A DNA stretch of 5,571 nucleotides. Source: Gammaproteobacteria bacterium (GTDB lineage Bacteria > Pseudomonadota > Gammaproteobacteria > Chromatiales > Chromatiaceae). The notes under the pieces were generated by a model. The model made no database searches. It saw only the letters and a list, made by a program, of their open reading frames with translations, and was not told the origin of the DNA. Shown here piece by piece: positions 5,332 through 5,571 of the stretch. Numbering within the stretch: the stretch's first letter is position 1; each line of letters opens with the position of its first letter. Position numbers and translations under genes: made by a program. The stretch covers positions 1 to 5,571 of the forward strand of contig JAJRUY010000039.1 in assembly GCA_024277555.1 (NCBI GenBank), in the 5' to 3' direction.

Positions 5332-5571
5332 ATGGATGCCGGTCGCCGTCAGCAATATCTCGATGCCATGGGTATCACCCGTTATGTCAAGCGGGAGCCA
5401 GTGGCGGCCGGGCATCCCCGAGATGTCGTGGAATCTGGGGTGGCTGCTCCTGCTTCGGTACCTGAATCAAAGCCTCCTGCTGCCGTTATTTCAGGACAGC
5501 AACATGACTGGGCGTCACTCAGAGCCAGGGTAACATCCTGCACCGCCTGCGAACTGCACGCCAGCCGCACC
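5332..5571 (+). CDS. Family-4 uracil-DNA glycosylase, N-terminal part (cut by window edge)
   Basis: Only the first 80 codons are present; the frame is open to the last base. The N-terminus MDAGRRQQYLDAMGI, a low-complexity Ala/Pro/Val linker (about 22-55) and the segment SLRARVTSCTACELHASRT match what I know of proteobacterial iron-sulfur uracil-DNA glycosylases. There, C70 and C73 (C-x2-C) would be the first two 4Fe-4S ligands and the ELHASRT stretch leads into the catalytic domain. Such enzymes remove uracil from DNA to start base excision repair. The catalytic motifs lie beyond the window, so the assignment rests on the N-terminal pattern. A GGAG lies 12 nt before ATG 5332. GTG 5314, in frame and overlapping the end of leuA, is an alternative start. 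The 4-nt gap to leuA suggests one transcript. Confidence 0.75.
   Translation, partial: MDAGRRQQYLDAMGITRYVKREPVAAGHPRDVVESGVAAPASVPESKPPAAVISGQQHDWASLRARVTSCTACELHASRT

Noticed and set aside
3690..5333. Long antisense open frame (547 codons) covering leuA on the minus strand
   Set aside because: It mirrors the whole of a clearly conserved gene, its protein has no recognisable domain, and long antisense frames are common opposite genes with strong codon bias.
1..5571. CRISPR arrays, tRNA or rRNA genes, insertion sequences, phage attachment sites
   Set aside because: No regularly spaced repeats, no tRNA-like cloverleaf, no transposase-like protein and no flanking direct repeats were seen.

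Overview
The window is about 5.6 kb of bacterial chromosome with moderate GC (a little over 50% by eye). All supported genes lie on the + strand: pssA (phosphatidylserine synthase), a membrane-anchored PAS-GAF-GGDEF-EAL cyclic-di-GMP protein, leuA (2-isopropylmalate synthase), and the first 80 codons of a family-4 uracil-DNA glycosylase cut by the right edge. A pssA-leuA neighbourhood and protein sequences of this type suggest a betaproteobacterium, perhaps of the Nitrosomonadales type. This is an inference from family knowledge, not a database match.

Layout: 1-260 holds no credible gene but contains several inverted repeats and a weak promoter candidate next to the pssA start. pssA (261-1010) has no Shine-Dalgarno sequence. 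After 30 nt comes the c-di-GMP gene (1041-3557), which keeps both the diguanylate cyclase and phosphodiesterase signatures. Positions 3558-3779 form a leader region before leuA (3780-5327). Four nucleotides after leuA, a uracil-DNA glycosylase gene starts at 5332 and runs off the window.

The most interesting part is the leuA leader. A good sigma-70-like promoter (TTGGCA, 17-nt spacer, TATAGT) lies inside the last codons of the c-di-GMP gene. About 25 nt after the expected transcription start there is a 30-codon ORF containing six leucines, including runs of three and two near its end. Its stop codon sits in a hairpin loop. Further short stems follow, several mutually exclusive, and the Leu-codon run is complementary to the leuA ribosome binding site. 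No U-tract terminator is visible. This looks like leucine-responsive attenuation, possibly acting on translation, but the model rests on reading the sequence and was not folded or compared.

Functionally, pssA makes membrane phospholipid, leuA starts the leucine branch, the sensor protein controls c-di-GMP, and the glycosylase repairs DNA. No single pathway joins them. The first two genes may share a transcript, while leuA and the glycosylase gene probably start from the leuA promoter.
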